Source: an uncultured Bacteroidota bacterium (GTDB lineage: Bacteria > Bacteroidota > Bacteroidia > Chitinophagales > Chitinophagaceae). Taken from it: DNA of 64,000 bases. Of this stretch, positions 10,005-18,699 are shown piece after piece. Positions within the stretch are counted from its first letter, which is position 1. Every line of letters starts with the position of its first letter. The notes under the pieces were generated by a model. The model searched no databases and was not told where the DNA came from. It was given only the letters and a program-made list of their open reading frames with translations. The stretch covers positions 27,574-91,573 of the forward strand of contig CAIJXT010000029.1 in the NCBI GenBank assembly GCA_903824665.1. Reading direction: 5' to 3'. The translations under genes were made by a program, and so were the position numbers.

Positions 10005-10397
10005 TCACGACGACAAAATCTTCATCAAGTGCAGTATGTTGGAATTATGCTGCCCTTTGGAATCATTCAGCTCTTTGAATTTTTCCACATCTGATAGCTT
10101 TCCAGGATCAATAGACTTAAAACCCATCGACCAATCTTCGAAGTGCCGGCTACTGGTCATGCCGTCCTTGAGGATTTGGAAGTATTTGTGGCGGGAATCA
10201 TTTTCGATTGCCACAGCCAATTGTTTCACAGTCGATTCGGCCCCTTCGATCAGTTGTATAAATTTTCCATCAAAATAGTAGAGCATGCCGGTTATGGCAA
10301 GTTTCTGATTATTGTCTCTTGCATGAACGAGAAGCTCTTTCAGAAGATCATCGTTAAATTCGATAGTTGCATAACTACTATAGATCAGATAATACAT
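10005..10397 (-). CDS. BLUF-domain blue-light photoreceptor (single domain)
   Basis: The ATG at 10397 gives a 130-residue protein starting MYYLIYSSYA, the canonical beginning of a BLUF domain; upstream in-frame starts would only add unrelated sequence. The flavin-binding residues are all present: Tyr6, Asn30 (DNNQKLAITGMLYY), Gln48 (KFIQLIEG) and, in the C-terminal strand, Trp89 and Met91 (DWSMGF). In the family these hydrogen-bond FAD and switch on blue light. About 30 residues follow the core; there is no attached EAL, GGDEF or cyclase domain, so signalling must go through a partner protein. It is followed (in its own direction) by a convergent unknown gene 48 bases away. Cytosolic. Confidence 0.93.
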   Translation of the reverse strand: MYYLIYSSYATIEFNDDLLKELLVHARDNNQKLAITGMLYYFDGKFIQLIEGAESTVKQLAVAIENDSRHKYFQILKDGMTSSRHFEDWSMGFKSIDPGKLSDVEKFKELNDSKGQHNSNILHLMKILSS

Positions 10398-10618
10398 ACT
10401 ACAAAGGTATTGATATAAATTATGAAGGCAAACATGCGTATTATGGAATCTTTTTTGCAATTCTGCCGCCCATCAAAAAAATATTTTTTAAGTGAGAATT
10501 GATACAATTCGGGTATTCTTTTTGTGTTCGCAATATTGCCCTGCAAATCATGTTGGACAATGCTTCAGGAGCAACTGGCTGGCATAATATTTGCAGCGCT
10601 GAGTGCACAATACAGACT

Positions 10619-11575
10619 ATGCATAAACACCTATTTTTTGTCCTGCTGCTTATCATTTGTTTTTCGGGAGCTTCAGCGCAGAACATATTGCGCAACCCGA
10701 ATTTTGTTGAGAAATATGACTGTCCGCAGTATCTGGATGAGCTATTCAAGTGCAAGTACTGGCGATCTCCCACGAAGTCGACTCCCGGCTACTACAACAG
10801 TTGCTACGATACAATAGCTGGTATGGGGCCCGGTCCCGGTGTGCCGCAAAGCTGGTGGGCATACCAGCATTCGAACGATAATGCGTACGTTGGGATCTAT
10901 GGGCTGCACTATGGTGGCTACCGGGAATATATCGCAACTACATTTTCGCCCCTTATACCCGGTGAAACCTACCGGGTAAGTATGCGTATATCCCTCGCCG
11001 ATTCGGTAGCCATTGCAAGCGCTGGCTTGGGTGTGTACTTTTATAAGGATGCTGTACCTGACTACCATACGCATGGCAGAATATTTGTAATGCCGCAGGT
11101 AGACTACACACACTATGGGATCATTGTCAATGATACGGAATGGGTGTCGCTGGTTGGTACATTTGTTGCTGATTCGGCATACACCAATCTGGTGATAGGT
11201 AATTTTCATTCTGACACTGACGTAATGAAATTAAGTGTAACAATACGGCCCGGAAAGAAGATCAACTACTACCTTATAGATTCTGTAGCGTTAGAAATGG
11301 TTGAGGATGCGGGTATAGGCATTTACAATGCCGTAACGGCGACTATTGCTGTGTACCCAAACCCGGCCGGAGGCAGGTATACATTTTCGTTCGGGCGTAT
11401 TGCTGATTACAACCTTACGCTGTACAATGCGGTTGGTGTGGCTGTGGTGAAAAAGGAGCATGTTGTGCAAAAAGACATTACCATTGAGCGCGGCTCGTTG
11501 CCGGCGGGGCACTACTTTTATACTGCTGAAACAGCAGGAAGCATCGCTGGCAGGGGACGCATACTGCTGGAATGA
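10619..11575 (+). CDS. Secreted protein with T9SS sorting domain, unknown N-terminal domain
   Basis: The ATG at 10619 gives 318 residues starting with a good signal peptide (MHKHLFFVLLLIICFSGASA, then QN); a frame opening at 10499 has no such leader. Residues ~20-240 form a beta-rich domain beginning ILRNPNFVEKYDCPQYLDEL, with CKYWRSPTKSTPGYYNSC and strands such as YRVSMRISLADSVAIASAG. This looks like the jelly-roll, carbohydrate-binding-like module often found at the front of secreted Bacteroidota proteins that begin NPNFE. The final ~75 residues (IAVYPNPAGGRYTFSFG) are a type A T9SS sorting domain, so the protein is surface-attached or released. No enzymatic motif is visible. It stands alone, with about 140 bases to the convergent PAS gene. 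Confidence 0.85.
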   Translation: MHKHLFFVLLLIICFSGASAQNILRNPNFVEKYDCPQYLDELFKCKYWRSPTKSTPGYYNSCYDTIAGMGPGPGVPQSWWAYQHSNDNAYVGIYGLHYGGYREYIATTFSPLIPGETYRVSMRISLADSVAIASAGLGVYFYKDAVPDYHTHGRIFVMPQVDYTHYGIIVNDTEWVSLVGTFVADSAYTNLVIGNFHSDTDVMKLSVTIRPGKKINYYLIDSVALEMVEDAGIGIYNAVTATIAVYPNPAGGRYTFSFGRIADYNLTLYNAVGVAVVKKEHVVQKDITIERGSLPAGHYFYTAETAGSIAGRGRILLE

Positions 11576-11713
11576 TGCTGAAAGCTGCCTGTGAAGCAGG
11601 CGGATAGCAACCCAAACGGTAGTACACATGTTTGGGCGGCCGCGGACTAAATGCTTAGCACAGACTGAGCAACAATAGAAACCAGATTGTCAAAGCCCCG
11701 GTTTGAAAATATC

Positions 11714-12724
11714 TTATGTACGTTGCCCTACATTTTTGATGTTTTTTTCAAGGTAGTCGTTTAGCTTTCGCGAATAACTATCGAGCTCTATAGTAGCGTT
11801 CAGCAAATATGGGATCACTTCGTTTTCCTCTTCTTCTTTCGAGAAATGTTTGTCTTTTACTAATTGCAGTAACCCCTGGCAAGTCACAATAGGTTTGCGT
11901 ATTTCGTGTGATACTGTAAATAGCATATCCTCTATTGTTTTGAGATAGGTAAGCTTCTCCTCTTCCATTTTCTTTTGCGCATCAATTGGTATTCGGAGCG
12001 ACAAATATCCGGTTATGGAATCTCTTTGATCCTTGATTGGAATAATCACAGACTTTACCCAGTAATAGGTGCCGTCTTTGGCTTTGTTTTTTAGTTCGCC
12101 TGTCCAGGCAGAGCCGCTTGTTATGGTTTTCCAGATGTCGACAAAGTGCTCTTTGGAATGGTAGCCCGAATTTACAATTCTGTGCGTCTTGCCTATCAGT
12201 TCGGCCTCAGCGTATTTCGAGATTTCACAGAATTTTTCATTTGCATAGGTAATGACGCCCTTGCTGTCTGTTATGGTGCAAATGATGTTCATGTCTATAG
12301 CTTTGTTGATGGCTGCGAGTGTGGCTATAACATTGTCTTTCTCCTGTTTGTTTTTTACAGCATTACTTACATCTTTCCCAACAAAAAGTATCTGAACCAA
12401 TTTTTCTTCTTTATCAAAAAAACCGGTGCCTTCCCATTTGATCCACATTGATTCTCCTGAGAAATGATAGTTGTGGGTGGAGGAGAAAAAAGGATTATCA
12501 GAATTTATGGTGTTTAGAAAACTGACGTCTATTTCTTCGCCAATCTCAGAAAAAATGTCGGTGATCTTTGTTCCTACAAGTTCAGCGTCTGGTTTCTGAA
12601 GCAGGGCGCAAACTGACTTGTTGGCAAACTGCAGCACTGATTGGCCGGTGGAAATAATAATAAAGTCACTAGAATTCGTCAATATACTATAACCTATTTC
12701 TGATGTATCTACTCCATTAATCAT
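11714..12724 (-). CDS. Double-PAS protein with HisKA helix but no ATPase domain
   Basis: 336 residues without membrane segments. Residues ~10-125 form a PAS domain (SSDFIIISTGQSVLQFANKS), ~140-250 a second PAS-PAC domain (ITDSKGVITYANEKFCEIS, then TGELKNKAKDGTYYWVKSVI), and ~262-330 a HisKA dimerisation helix pair with phosphoacceptor-type His273 (TVSHEIRKPIVTCQGLLQL). The frame then stops at KNIKNVGQRT with no HATPase domain. The downstream 138 bases do not encode a missing kinase core on this strand, so it is not an obvious frameshift. It may be a phosphotransfer partner, a dimerising scaffold or a decayed kinase. The PAS sensing parts look intact. Confidence 0.9.
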   Translation of the reverse strand: MINGVDTSEIGYSILTNSSDFIIISTGQSVLQFANKSVCALLQKPDAELVGTKITDIFSEIGEEIDVSFLNTINSDNPFFSSTHNYHFSGESMWIKWEGTGFFDKEEKLVQILFVGKDVSNAVKNKQEKDNVIATLAAINKAIDMNIICTITDSKGVITYANEKFCEISKYAEAELIGKTHRIVNSGYHSKEHFVDIWKTITSGSAWTGELKNKAKDGTYYWVKSVIIPIKDQRDSITGYLSLRIPIDAQKKMEEEKLTYLKTIEDMLFTVSHEIRKPIVTCQGLLQLVKDKHFSKEEEENEVIPYLLNATIELDSYSRKLNDYLEKNIKNVGQRT

Positions 12725-13038
12725 GACAACACTATTGATTGACGAGATTTTTTTGGGCTAAAATTAAACAGCTTCGCGAAATTCTACCACAAAAAATAAA
12801 CAATTAAAAATACTTACCATGTCATTTTTGAAACATGACCAAGGTCATTGTTGGAATAAGAAAACTTTATAGTGAAATGCTGTGTTTCGTTTTTTTGCGG
12901 ATTGCGACACCCGGTCTTTTGCGACGCCCTACATTTGAGTTCAATTGGTTGTTGACCGGAAAACAGGATCAACGATTTTCAATTTTTTCTATGTTTTTTT
13001 GAAAAAACTCATTAACTTTATTTCTAAAGCTAAGTGCT
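12725..13038. other. Intergenic region between divergent genes
   Basis: 314 bases, markedly AT-rich, between the start of the PAS gene (minus) and the start of a barrel gene (plus). It should hold both promoters. A TAACTTTA at 13013-13020 resembles the phylum's -7 box, but the spacing to the nearest TTTG is too short for a firm call. No repeat or RNA gene was noticed. Confidence 0.5.
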
Positions 13039-13659
13039 ATGAAACATTTGCTCGCTATTATTGCTGCAATTCTATTGGTTAATCCGGTATTTGCACAGCT
13101 GGAAATAGGTATAAACGGCGGGCTGGTGCGCAACCCTGCTTCTGTGTTATACATACATGATTATAAAGAACAGCGGAAGGCTACGGATTATGCACCAGTG
13201 ATGACTGCACAGGTGATGTATAACCTGAAGCACTGGCAGGTGGGGATATCAGCGGCACTCAGGCAACAACAAATCAAGTATACGCAAACAGTACCCGTGG
13301 GCTGTTTTGGAATAGAAGAACGTACCAGCAACGATAAAGAGCAGCTGGTGCCTATACAATTGCAGGTGTCCCGCAAGTTTAATTTTAACAGCATAGAGCC
13401 TTATTGCGGCGTTGCAGCAGGGCTGGTGAAAGGATTCGGCACTGTGCGTGTCACGAGAATAGAACAGGCAGGTGAAACATTCACCTACCAATCATCTGGT
13501 ATTGCCGCTGGTGCTCATGCCGGCCTTACCTGGTACATAACCAGAAAGGTGGGTATCAACACTGAGGTTGCTGCCAGCTATATGAAAGTATCGGGAACTG
13601 TGTTGCAGTATGATCCGATTGCTCTCGCCATGACAGCAGGAATACGATATAGGCTGTAA
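13039..13659 (+). CDS. Small outer-membrane beta-barrel protein
   Basis: 206 residues with the signal peptide MKHLLAIIAAILLVNPVFAQ. The mature part is made of short alternating strands (LEIGINGGLVRNPASVLYIH, YNLKHWQVGISAALRQQQIK, KVGINTEVAASYMKVSG) and ends LAMTAGIRYRL, with a terminal hydrophobic/aromatic strand typical of eight-stranded OmpW/OmpA-like barrels. No periplasmic OmpA domain is attached. It is monocistronic in appearance. The sequence gives no hint of ligand; it is one of many PorT/OMP-b-brl type proteins of this phylum. Confidence 0.8.
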   Translation: MKHLLAIIAAILLVNPVFAQLEIGINGGLVRNPASVLYIHDYKEQRKATDYAPVMTAQVMYNLKHWQVGISAALRQQQIKYTQTVPVGCFGIEERTSNDKEQLVPIQLQVSRKFNFNSIEPYCGVAAGLVKGFGTVRVTRIEQAGETFTYQSSGIAAGAHAGLTWYITRKVGINTEVAASYMKVSGTVLQYDPIALAMTAGIRYRL

Positions 13660-13842
13660 AAATGCTACTCAATAGCCTAAAAGTTGGCGTTGGTTGCTTT
13701 CCGGTGCCAATTTACGAAAACACACTGTTTGGAAGTGTTTGAAAAATTGATGTAAACTTAATGTTAAGTTAGTGGCGGATACTGTTTATTTGTAATAATG
13801 AGACGTTCCCTCATTTAGTTATATCTAAGTATAATATCAAAC

Positions 13843-16800
13843 ATGATAAGGTCAATTTCAGTGCTCTTCCGTTTTTTCGTTTTGTTGTTTTTGGGTTTCT
13901 TTTTTGGTCCGGCCGGGTATAGCCAGGTGTTGACTTATACCAATAATACGGCAGGTACACTGGCGACCGTAGCAGCAAATGTAACTGCGACTTCGCTGGC
14001 AAGGGTAAATGGTGCAGCAACCCCAGGTGCGCCTTGCGGATCAGGCTTTTCGATGTCTGCATTTACCAATGTTACTGTGTATAGTGCTGGTCTGGCGGCG
14101 GTAGAGGTATCTGTCACTCCCAATACAGGGTTCACCATTAACATTACGGGGTTTTCGGCGGGGCTGAGGCGTTCTGCATCGGGCCCTGCTAATGTCAGGT
14201 ATGCATATAGTACAGACGGTGGCGCTACCTGGATAGATCAGGGTACAGACCAGGTGCCGAATAATGCAGCCTGCGGCATTACGACTACCGGGACATGGAC
14301 CACACCTATTAGTGTGCCTGCACCATTAACACTCAGATTTCGCATCTATGGCTTCAACGCACCAAGCGCAAGCGGTGCACTGCAATTGCTGAACCTTGTT
14401 GTAGATGGTACCGTAGCCGCATCTGCTGCCTGTGCGGTTCCCCCCGGACTTACGTCCACACTCACCACACCATCGTCTGCCACACTTGGCTGGACAGCGA
14501 TACCCGGCGCGCTCAGTTACAATACCCGCTACAGACCATCAGGAGGTACAACATGGAGTTTTGCATCCTCTGCAGGTATTGCCACTACTATCAGCGGGCT
14601 GACAGCAGGTACAGTATATGAATGTCAGGTAGAAACAGTTTGTCCGTCGGGAACAAGCGGATATAGTTCTTCTGCTTTCTTTACTACAACTGCCAGCGGC
14701 ACAGGATCGGCGTCGAGCGGCAAAATAGCAATATACTTCAACCACCCTGTTGATACAACGGTATCAACGGGGCAAAACGCTGTTTACCTCAACAATGCAA
14801 TGGCAGACACAATTGTTGCCTACATCAACCGCGCCAAATACACACTGGATATTGCCATGTATAGTTACAACCAAAGTGCCGGTTACGCCAATATTGCTGC
14901 AGCGATAAATAGCCGGGTTGCAAGTGGTGTGCGGGTACGCTATATATATGACGGATCGCAGGCGAATACGGGTCTTGCGCTCCTAAGTGCGGGTGTGCAT
15001 ACCTTTTCAAGCCCCACTACAAGTGCCTACGGTATCATGCACAACAAAATCATGATCATAGATGCCAACTCGTCGGATCCGAATGATGCAATTGTGGCTA
15101 CAGGGTCTACAAATTGGGGCATCAATCAGCTCAATACCGATCATAATAACCAGCTTTTTATACAGGATTCCGCATTAGCACATGCTTACCTTAATCACTT
15201 CAATATGATGTGGGGCGATACCGGCACTACACCCAATACAACGTTGTCAAAATTCGGACCTTTTAAGACTGATCTGGGTGCACATATTTTTACGATCGGT
15301 GGCAAAACCGTAGAGCTGTATTTCAGCCCTGCTGATCACACGGATTCGCATATTCAATCCTCAATCAACTCGGCGAATACCGACCTGTATTTTGGCGTAT
15401 TTACTTTTACTATCCCAACCTGTGCCAATGCCATTGTGTCGCGCAATACATCTGGTGTGTATACACCCGGTATTGTGGATGAGAACAGCTCTACCGGAGG
15501 CACGGCATACTCCATACTTACCAGTGGTTTGGGTAGCCTGATGAAAACGCAGACTGGTGCTACACTGTACCATAGCAAATTGCTTGTTGCAGACCCGTCC
15601 AATTCATGCTCTGACCCACTGGTGCTTACCGGCTCGCACAACTGGTCTAATGCAGCCGATACCAAGAATGATGAGAATATCATTATTATCCACAGTGATA
15701 CAATAGCCAATGTTTACTACCAGTCTTTTCATGCCGACTACGCTGCGCTGGGTGGTACGCTCACCCCTATTGCACCCTGCGCCACTACTACGTGCGGCAC
15801 ACCTACTGGTCTTTCGGTAACATCTGTGGCCACAACAACAGCTATACTTAACTGGGCTTCGCTTTCGGGTGCGCTGAGCTATAACATACAGTACCGGCAA
15901 GCCGGCAGCAGTACCTGGAGCACTACTACTGCTGCACTCAATTCGGTAACGATCACCGGGCTGTCTCCGGCAACGGCTTGCGAGTTTCAGGTACAGGCAG
16001 TATGTACATCAGGTACCGGTGCATTCAGTACCATTACTGGTTTCTCCACACTTGCATTGCCATGCAGTGTGCCGTCCGGACTGATGGTGTCTGGTATAGA
16101 TACTGATATTGCAACCGTATCGTGGATAGCGGTGGCAGGCGCGGTGAGCTACAATGTACAATACCGCGCAGTGGGTGCGGGCGCATGGACTACTATTTCT
16201 GCCGCTACCAATACCATTACCCTCAGTTCGCTGGCTACAGCCACGACGTACGAATTTCAGGTGCAGGTAGTATGTGCATCCGGCAGCAGTATATACAGTG
16301 CCCCGTCAACCTTTAGCACAACAGCTGCGCCCATTGTAACAACAGCTTGCCCCACACCTGTTGCAGCTGCCATTCCGATCACAAACTTTACCGGTAGTTC
16401 GTGTATATTTCATTGGCTGCCAGTTATAGGGGCAGTCAGTTACAATATCAGGCACCATGTTGTGGGTAGCGGTTCGTGGACGAATGCCAGTACAGTTGGT
16501 ACATCGGCAATGATCACGGGGCTTTCGCCATGGGCTACTTACGAGTTTCAGGTGCAGGCGGTCTGCTCTGCTACCAGCAAAAGTGCATACAGTGGTTCGT
16601 CTTTGTTCACAACAATACTACCTGACGGCATAGACGATATTGCAGCGGATGACACACGGAGTCTGTCTGTTTTCCCTAACCCAACATCCGGCGAACTGAC
16701 GCTTTCGTACCGCCTTAGAACTTCCGGCACAGTAAGCATAGGTATCTATGACCTGGTGGGCAGGGAAATATTGCCTGTTGTTACCTCAGCGCAACAGCCG

Positions 16801-16905
16801 ATGGGCGAACATTTATATAAGGTGAGTATTCCGGTTCCGGGATTGTACTTTGTAAAGTTGTTTATTGGCAATGCTGTGGTTACTCAAAAGGTCATCAAAC
16901 TATAA
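13843..16905 (+). CDS. Secreted phospholipase-D-like protein with fibronectin III domains and T9SS sorting domain
   Basis: 1020 residues with a signal peptide ending GPAGYSQ. After an N-terminal beta-rich domain (~30-190) comes a fibronectin III domain (~200-285). A PLD fold follows (~290-640) with two complete HxK(x)4D motifs: HNKIMIID at His400 and HSKLLVAD at His577, each followed by a TGSxNW stretch. These two histidines form the single active site of PLD-superfamily phosphodiesterases or nucleases. Three more fibronectin III domains follow (~655-740, ~742-825, ~838-930), each with the pattern AxSYNxxYR. The last ~75 residues (VFPNPTSGELTLSYRL to VIKL) are a T9SS sorting domain. The protein is thus an extracellular enzyme that may cut phosphodiester bonds in phospholipid or nucleic acid; the substrate cannot be told from sequence. 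It is monocistronic, followed by an interspersed repeat. Confidence 0.92.
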   Translation: MIRSISVLFRFFVLLFLGFFFGPAGYSQVLTYTNNTAGTLATVAANVTATSLARVNGAATPGAPCGSGFSMSAFTNVTVYSAGLAAVEVSVTPNTGFTINITGFSAGLRRSASGPANVRYAYSTDGGATWIDQGTDQVPNNAACGITTTGTWTTPISVPAPLTLRFRIYGFNAPSASGALQLLNLVVDGTVAASAACAVPPGLTSTLTTPSSATLGWTAIPGALSYNTRYRPSGGTTWSFASSAGIATTISGLTAGTVYECQVETVCPSGTSGYSSSAFFTTTASGTGSASSGKIAIYFNHPVDTTVSTGQNAVYLNNAMADTIVAYINRAKYTLDIAMYSYNQSAGYANIAAAINSRVASGVRVRYIYDGSQANTGLALLSAGVHTFSSPTTSAYGIMHNKIMIIDANSSDPNDAIVATGSTNWGINQLNTDHNNQLFIQDSALAHAYLNHFNMMWGDTGTTPNTTLSKFGPFKTDLGAHIFTIGGKTVELYFSPADHTDSHIQSSINSANTDLYFGVFTFTIPTCANAIVSRNTSGVYTPGIVDENSSTGGTAYSILTSGLGSLMKTQTGATLYHSKLLVADPSNSCSDPLVLTGSHNWSNAADTKNDENIIIIHSDTIANVYYQSFHADYAALGGTLTPIAPCATTTCGTPTGLSVTSVATTTAILNWASLSGALSYNIQYRQAGSSTWSTTTAALNSVTITGLSPATACEFQVQAVCTSGTGAFSTITGFSTLALPCSVPSGLMVSGIDTDIATVSWIAVAGAVSYNVQYRAVGAGAWTTISAATNTITLSSLATATTYEFQVQVVCASGSSIYSAPSTFSTTAAPIVTTACPTPVAAAIPITNFTGSSCIFHWLPVIGAVSYNIRHHVVGSGSWTNASTVGTSAMITGLSPWATYEFQVQAVCSATSKSAYSGSSLFTTILPDGIDDIAADDTRSLSVFPNPTSGELTLSYRLRTSGTVSIGIYDLVGREILPVVTSAQQPMGEHLYKVSIPVPGLYFVKLFIGNAVVTQKVIKL

Positions 16906-16954
16906 GATACCGAACCCGGGAAGCATGCCTTAACGATTCTGTAATGCTGTAGAT

Positions 16955-17076
16955 ATTGCGCACTGCGAAGGAAAAATTCTGAGATGCGCAATCTGAAGCA
17001 TAAACAATTGAAAATCAGCAGTTAGGAAATTTTGCGGCTTGTTATTTTTGCGCAAAAATTGCGCACTTGCTTCCCA
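16955..17076. repeat. 122-bp interspersed repeat, copy A
   Basis: This 122-base segment between two convergent genes recurs at 17987-18108 with only four mismatches. It contains several TGCGCA-type motifs, including the palindrome GCGCAAAAATTGCGC near its right end and TTGCGCACTGCG at its left end, so it can form terminal hairpins. It encodes nothing in itself. The pattern is that of a short non-autonomous repeat (REP- or MITE-like) rather than a protein gene. Confidence 0.85.
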
Positions 17077-17116
17077 CTTTGCATTGTGACAGTATGCCAG
17101 TGATTTGGGGTTCACT

Positions 17117-17839
17117 TCACTCGGCGTTGTTGGTTTCTTCCATATACTGTTGCCTGATCAGCTCTTCAATGCCATAGTATGTGGTGGCCATGTAGAAAGA
17201 CGGACGGCCTACAAATAAACCAGTTACCACAGCACAATTCAGATAGTAGACTTTGCCCGGTTGTATGTCGGCATCAATTGTTTCGCGGGCTTCGGTACGG
17301 CTCCATATTTTTGTTGGTCCGGTTTGGGTCAGTTTTATGTTGTATCTGTGCCCATTTTTCACCCGGCATACAATTGAGTCGTTCACATGCAGATTGAATT
17401 TGATTGCAGAACCATAATAGCTTTTGGGTCTGAAAACATACAGCAGTGCATAAGGCGCATTTTCTGGTATCTGGCTTTTCAGCACTGAGTCGACCATTCG
17501 CTTCCTGTTTGCGATGTAATCGCCAACATGCTCCAGATAAAAAACATCTGCTTCGATAATAATGTTGGATCTGAAGAGTACCGGGTACTTCACTTTTTGA
17601 ATCACAATGGTATTCCCTTTTTTCTTTCCTGCTCTCTTTCCGGCTTTTTCAATGGCTTGGTCGTAGGTTTTGCCAGGCGATACACTAACACGAATACTGG
17701 TGATCTTTTTTGCAGTGGGCGGCAAATCTGTACCGTCGCTGACCAGCATATTCTGCAAACCAGCAGAAGTCTGACACGGAGCCTCGTAGAAAGACAATGT
17801 ACAAACCAGCAGTAATAGTAAAGTGAAGAAACGCCTCAT
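17117..17839 (-). CDS. Secreted DUF2846-like protein
   Basis: 240 residues with the signal peptide MRRFFTLLLLLVCTLSFYEAPCQ. The middle and C-terminal parts (ALLYVFRPKSYYGSAIKFNL, then NGHRYNIKLTQTGPTKIWSR, PGKVYYLNCAVVTG) match the layout of DUF2846 proteins, a beta-sandwich family of exported proteins: a YVFRPxxxxG strand, a short substrate-like loop and a GKxYYL strand. Residues ~55-80 are very basic (KAGKRAGKKKGNTIV). No catalytic residues are known for the family. It is convergent with the phospholipase-like gene and flanked on both sides by copies of the same 122-bp repeat. Location is probably periplasm or outer membrane. Confidence 0.8.
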   Translation of the reverse strand: MRRFFTLLLLLVCTLSFYEAPCQTSAGLQNMLVSDGTDLPPTAKKITSIRVSVSPGKTYDQAIEKAGKRAGKKKGNTIVIQKVKYPVLFRSNIIIEADVFYLEHVGDYIANRKRMVDSVLKSQIPENAPYALLYVFRPKSYYGSAIKFNLHVNDSIVCRVKNGHRYNIKLTQTGPTKIWSRTEARETIDADIQPGKVYYLNCAVVTGLFVGRPSFYMATTYYGIEELIRQQYMEETNNAE

Positions 17840-17986
17840 AGTAACGGGTTAAAATAAAAGATGATTGACTAACAGGTATAAAGGTACAGCAAAGTACTAC
17901 GCAGAAACCGGTAACTGTTTTCAGTTTTCATAGCAGCCCGGGGCAAACAGCGCTTTGCCCGGCTAAAAGCCCCAAATGAGTGCGGA

Positions 17987-18108
17987 ATTGCGCACTGCGG
18001 AGGAAAAATTCTGAGATGCGCAATCTGAAGCATAAACAATTGAAAATCAGCAGTTAGGAAATTTTGTGGCTTGTGATTTTTGCGCAAAAATTGCGCACTC
18101 GCTTCCCA
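17987..18108. repeat. 122-bp interspersed repeat, copy B
   Basis: This is the second near-identical copy of the repeat at 16955-17076, in the same orientation and of exactly the same length. The two copies bracket the DUF2846-like gene, so recombination between them would delete that gene. The terminal GCGCAAAAATTGCGC palindrome is conserved. Confidence 0.85.
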
Positions 18109-18699
18109 TGTTGTTTTGAAATTGGAGCCGGGTGTTTGGGGGTGCATAGCGATAGATTTCTGGTTTTTGGGTCTAAAGTTCGGGTGCAATGGCGGAGTGG
18201 GCAAACTGTTTGTTTGCGCTGTGCAGCCTGAGGTATATCAAGTGACGTATACGGTATATGATAAAAAATAGTTGCCGCTGTGGGCGCGGGTTTTGGGTGA
18301 AAAAGCACCCTGTTGCGCGCAGGGTAGGTTGTTGACTGATGGGCAGGTAAACGGGCCACCCGCAGGGCTATGCGCCTGATCAACAAGACAAAACCCGAGT
18401 AGTACTACTTTGCCCTATCGCTCGTACTTTTTTTCTACAGCGAAAGAAAGTACCAAAAAAGCGCCGCCCTTTGCACTATCGCTGCGCGGGGCAAAGGGGT
18501 GGCTTCGGTTCTTCTTTCGTTAGGGAGCAGTGGATGTAACAAGTGGGGAACACTTGCTTGTGCGTGAGGCACAAGTGGATAAGACTTGCGCCAGTGGGGT
18601 TTTCGTCAATATATGCTTGACAATCTTGCATATTTTTCTTCTTTTCAGCAATGACATTAAAATAATAGTACATTTACATTTTATCAAAAAACAGCATAG
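18109..18699. other. Non-coding stretch upstream of the GTPase operon
   Basis: About 590 bases without a convincing gene. It holds the imperfect inverted repeat at 18440-18521 and, next to the operon start, an AT-rich segment (18640-18699) that should carry the operon promoter; TACATTTA at 18669-18676 is one base off the TAnnTTTG -7 consensus. Short minus-strand open frames here overlap the repeats and show no protein-like features. Confidence 0.5.
18440..18521. repeat. Imperfect inverted repeat, about 35-base arms
   Basis: The left arm starts GCGAAAGAAAGTACC and ends GCCCTTTGC. The right arm, read in reverse complement, starts ACGAAAGAAGAACC and ends CCCCTTTGC, with a short CG-rich loop between them. 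The arms pair imperfectly along their length. Similar GAAAGAAAGTACC-containing hairpins recur between genes in this phylum as far as I recall, so I read it as a REP-like element. It is not followed by a T run in either direction, so it is not a plain terminator. Confidence 0.55.
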
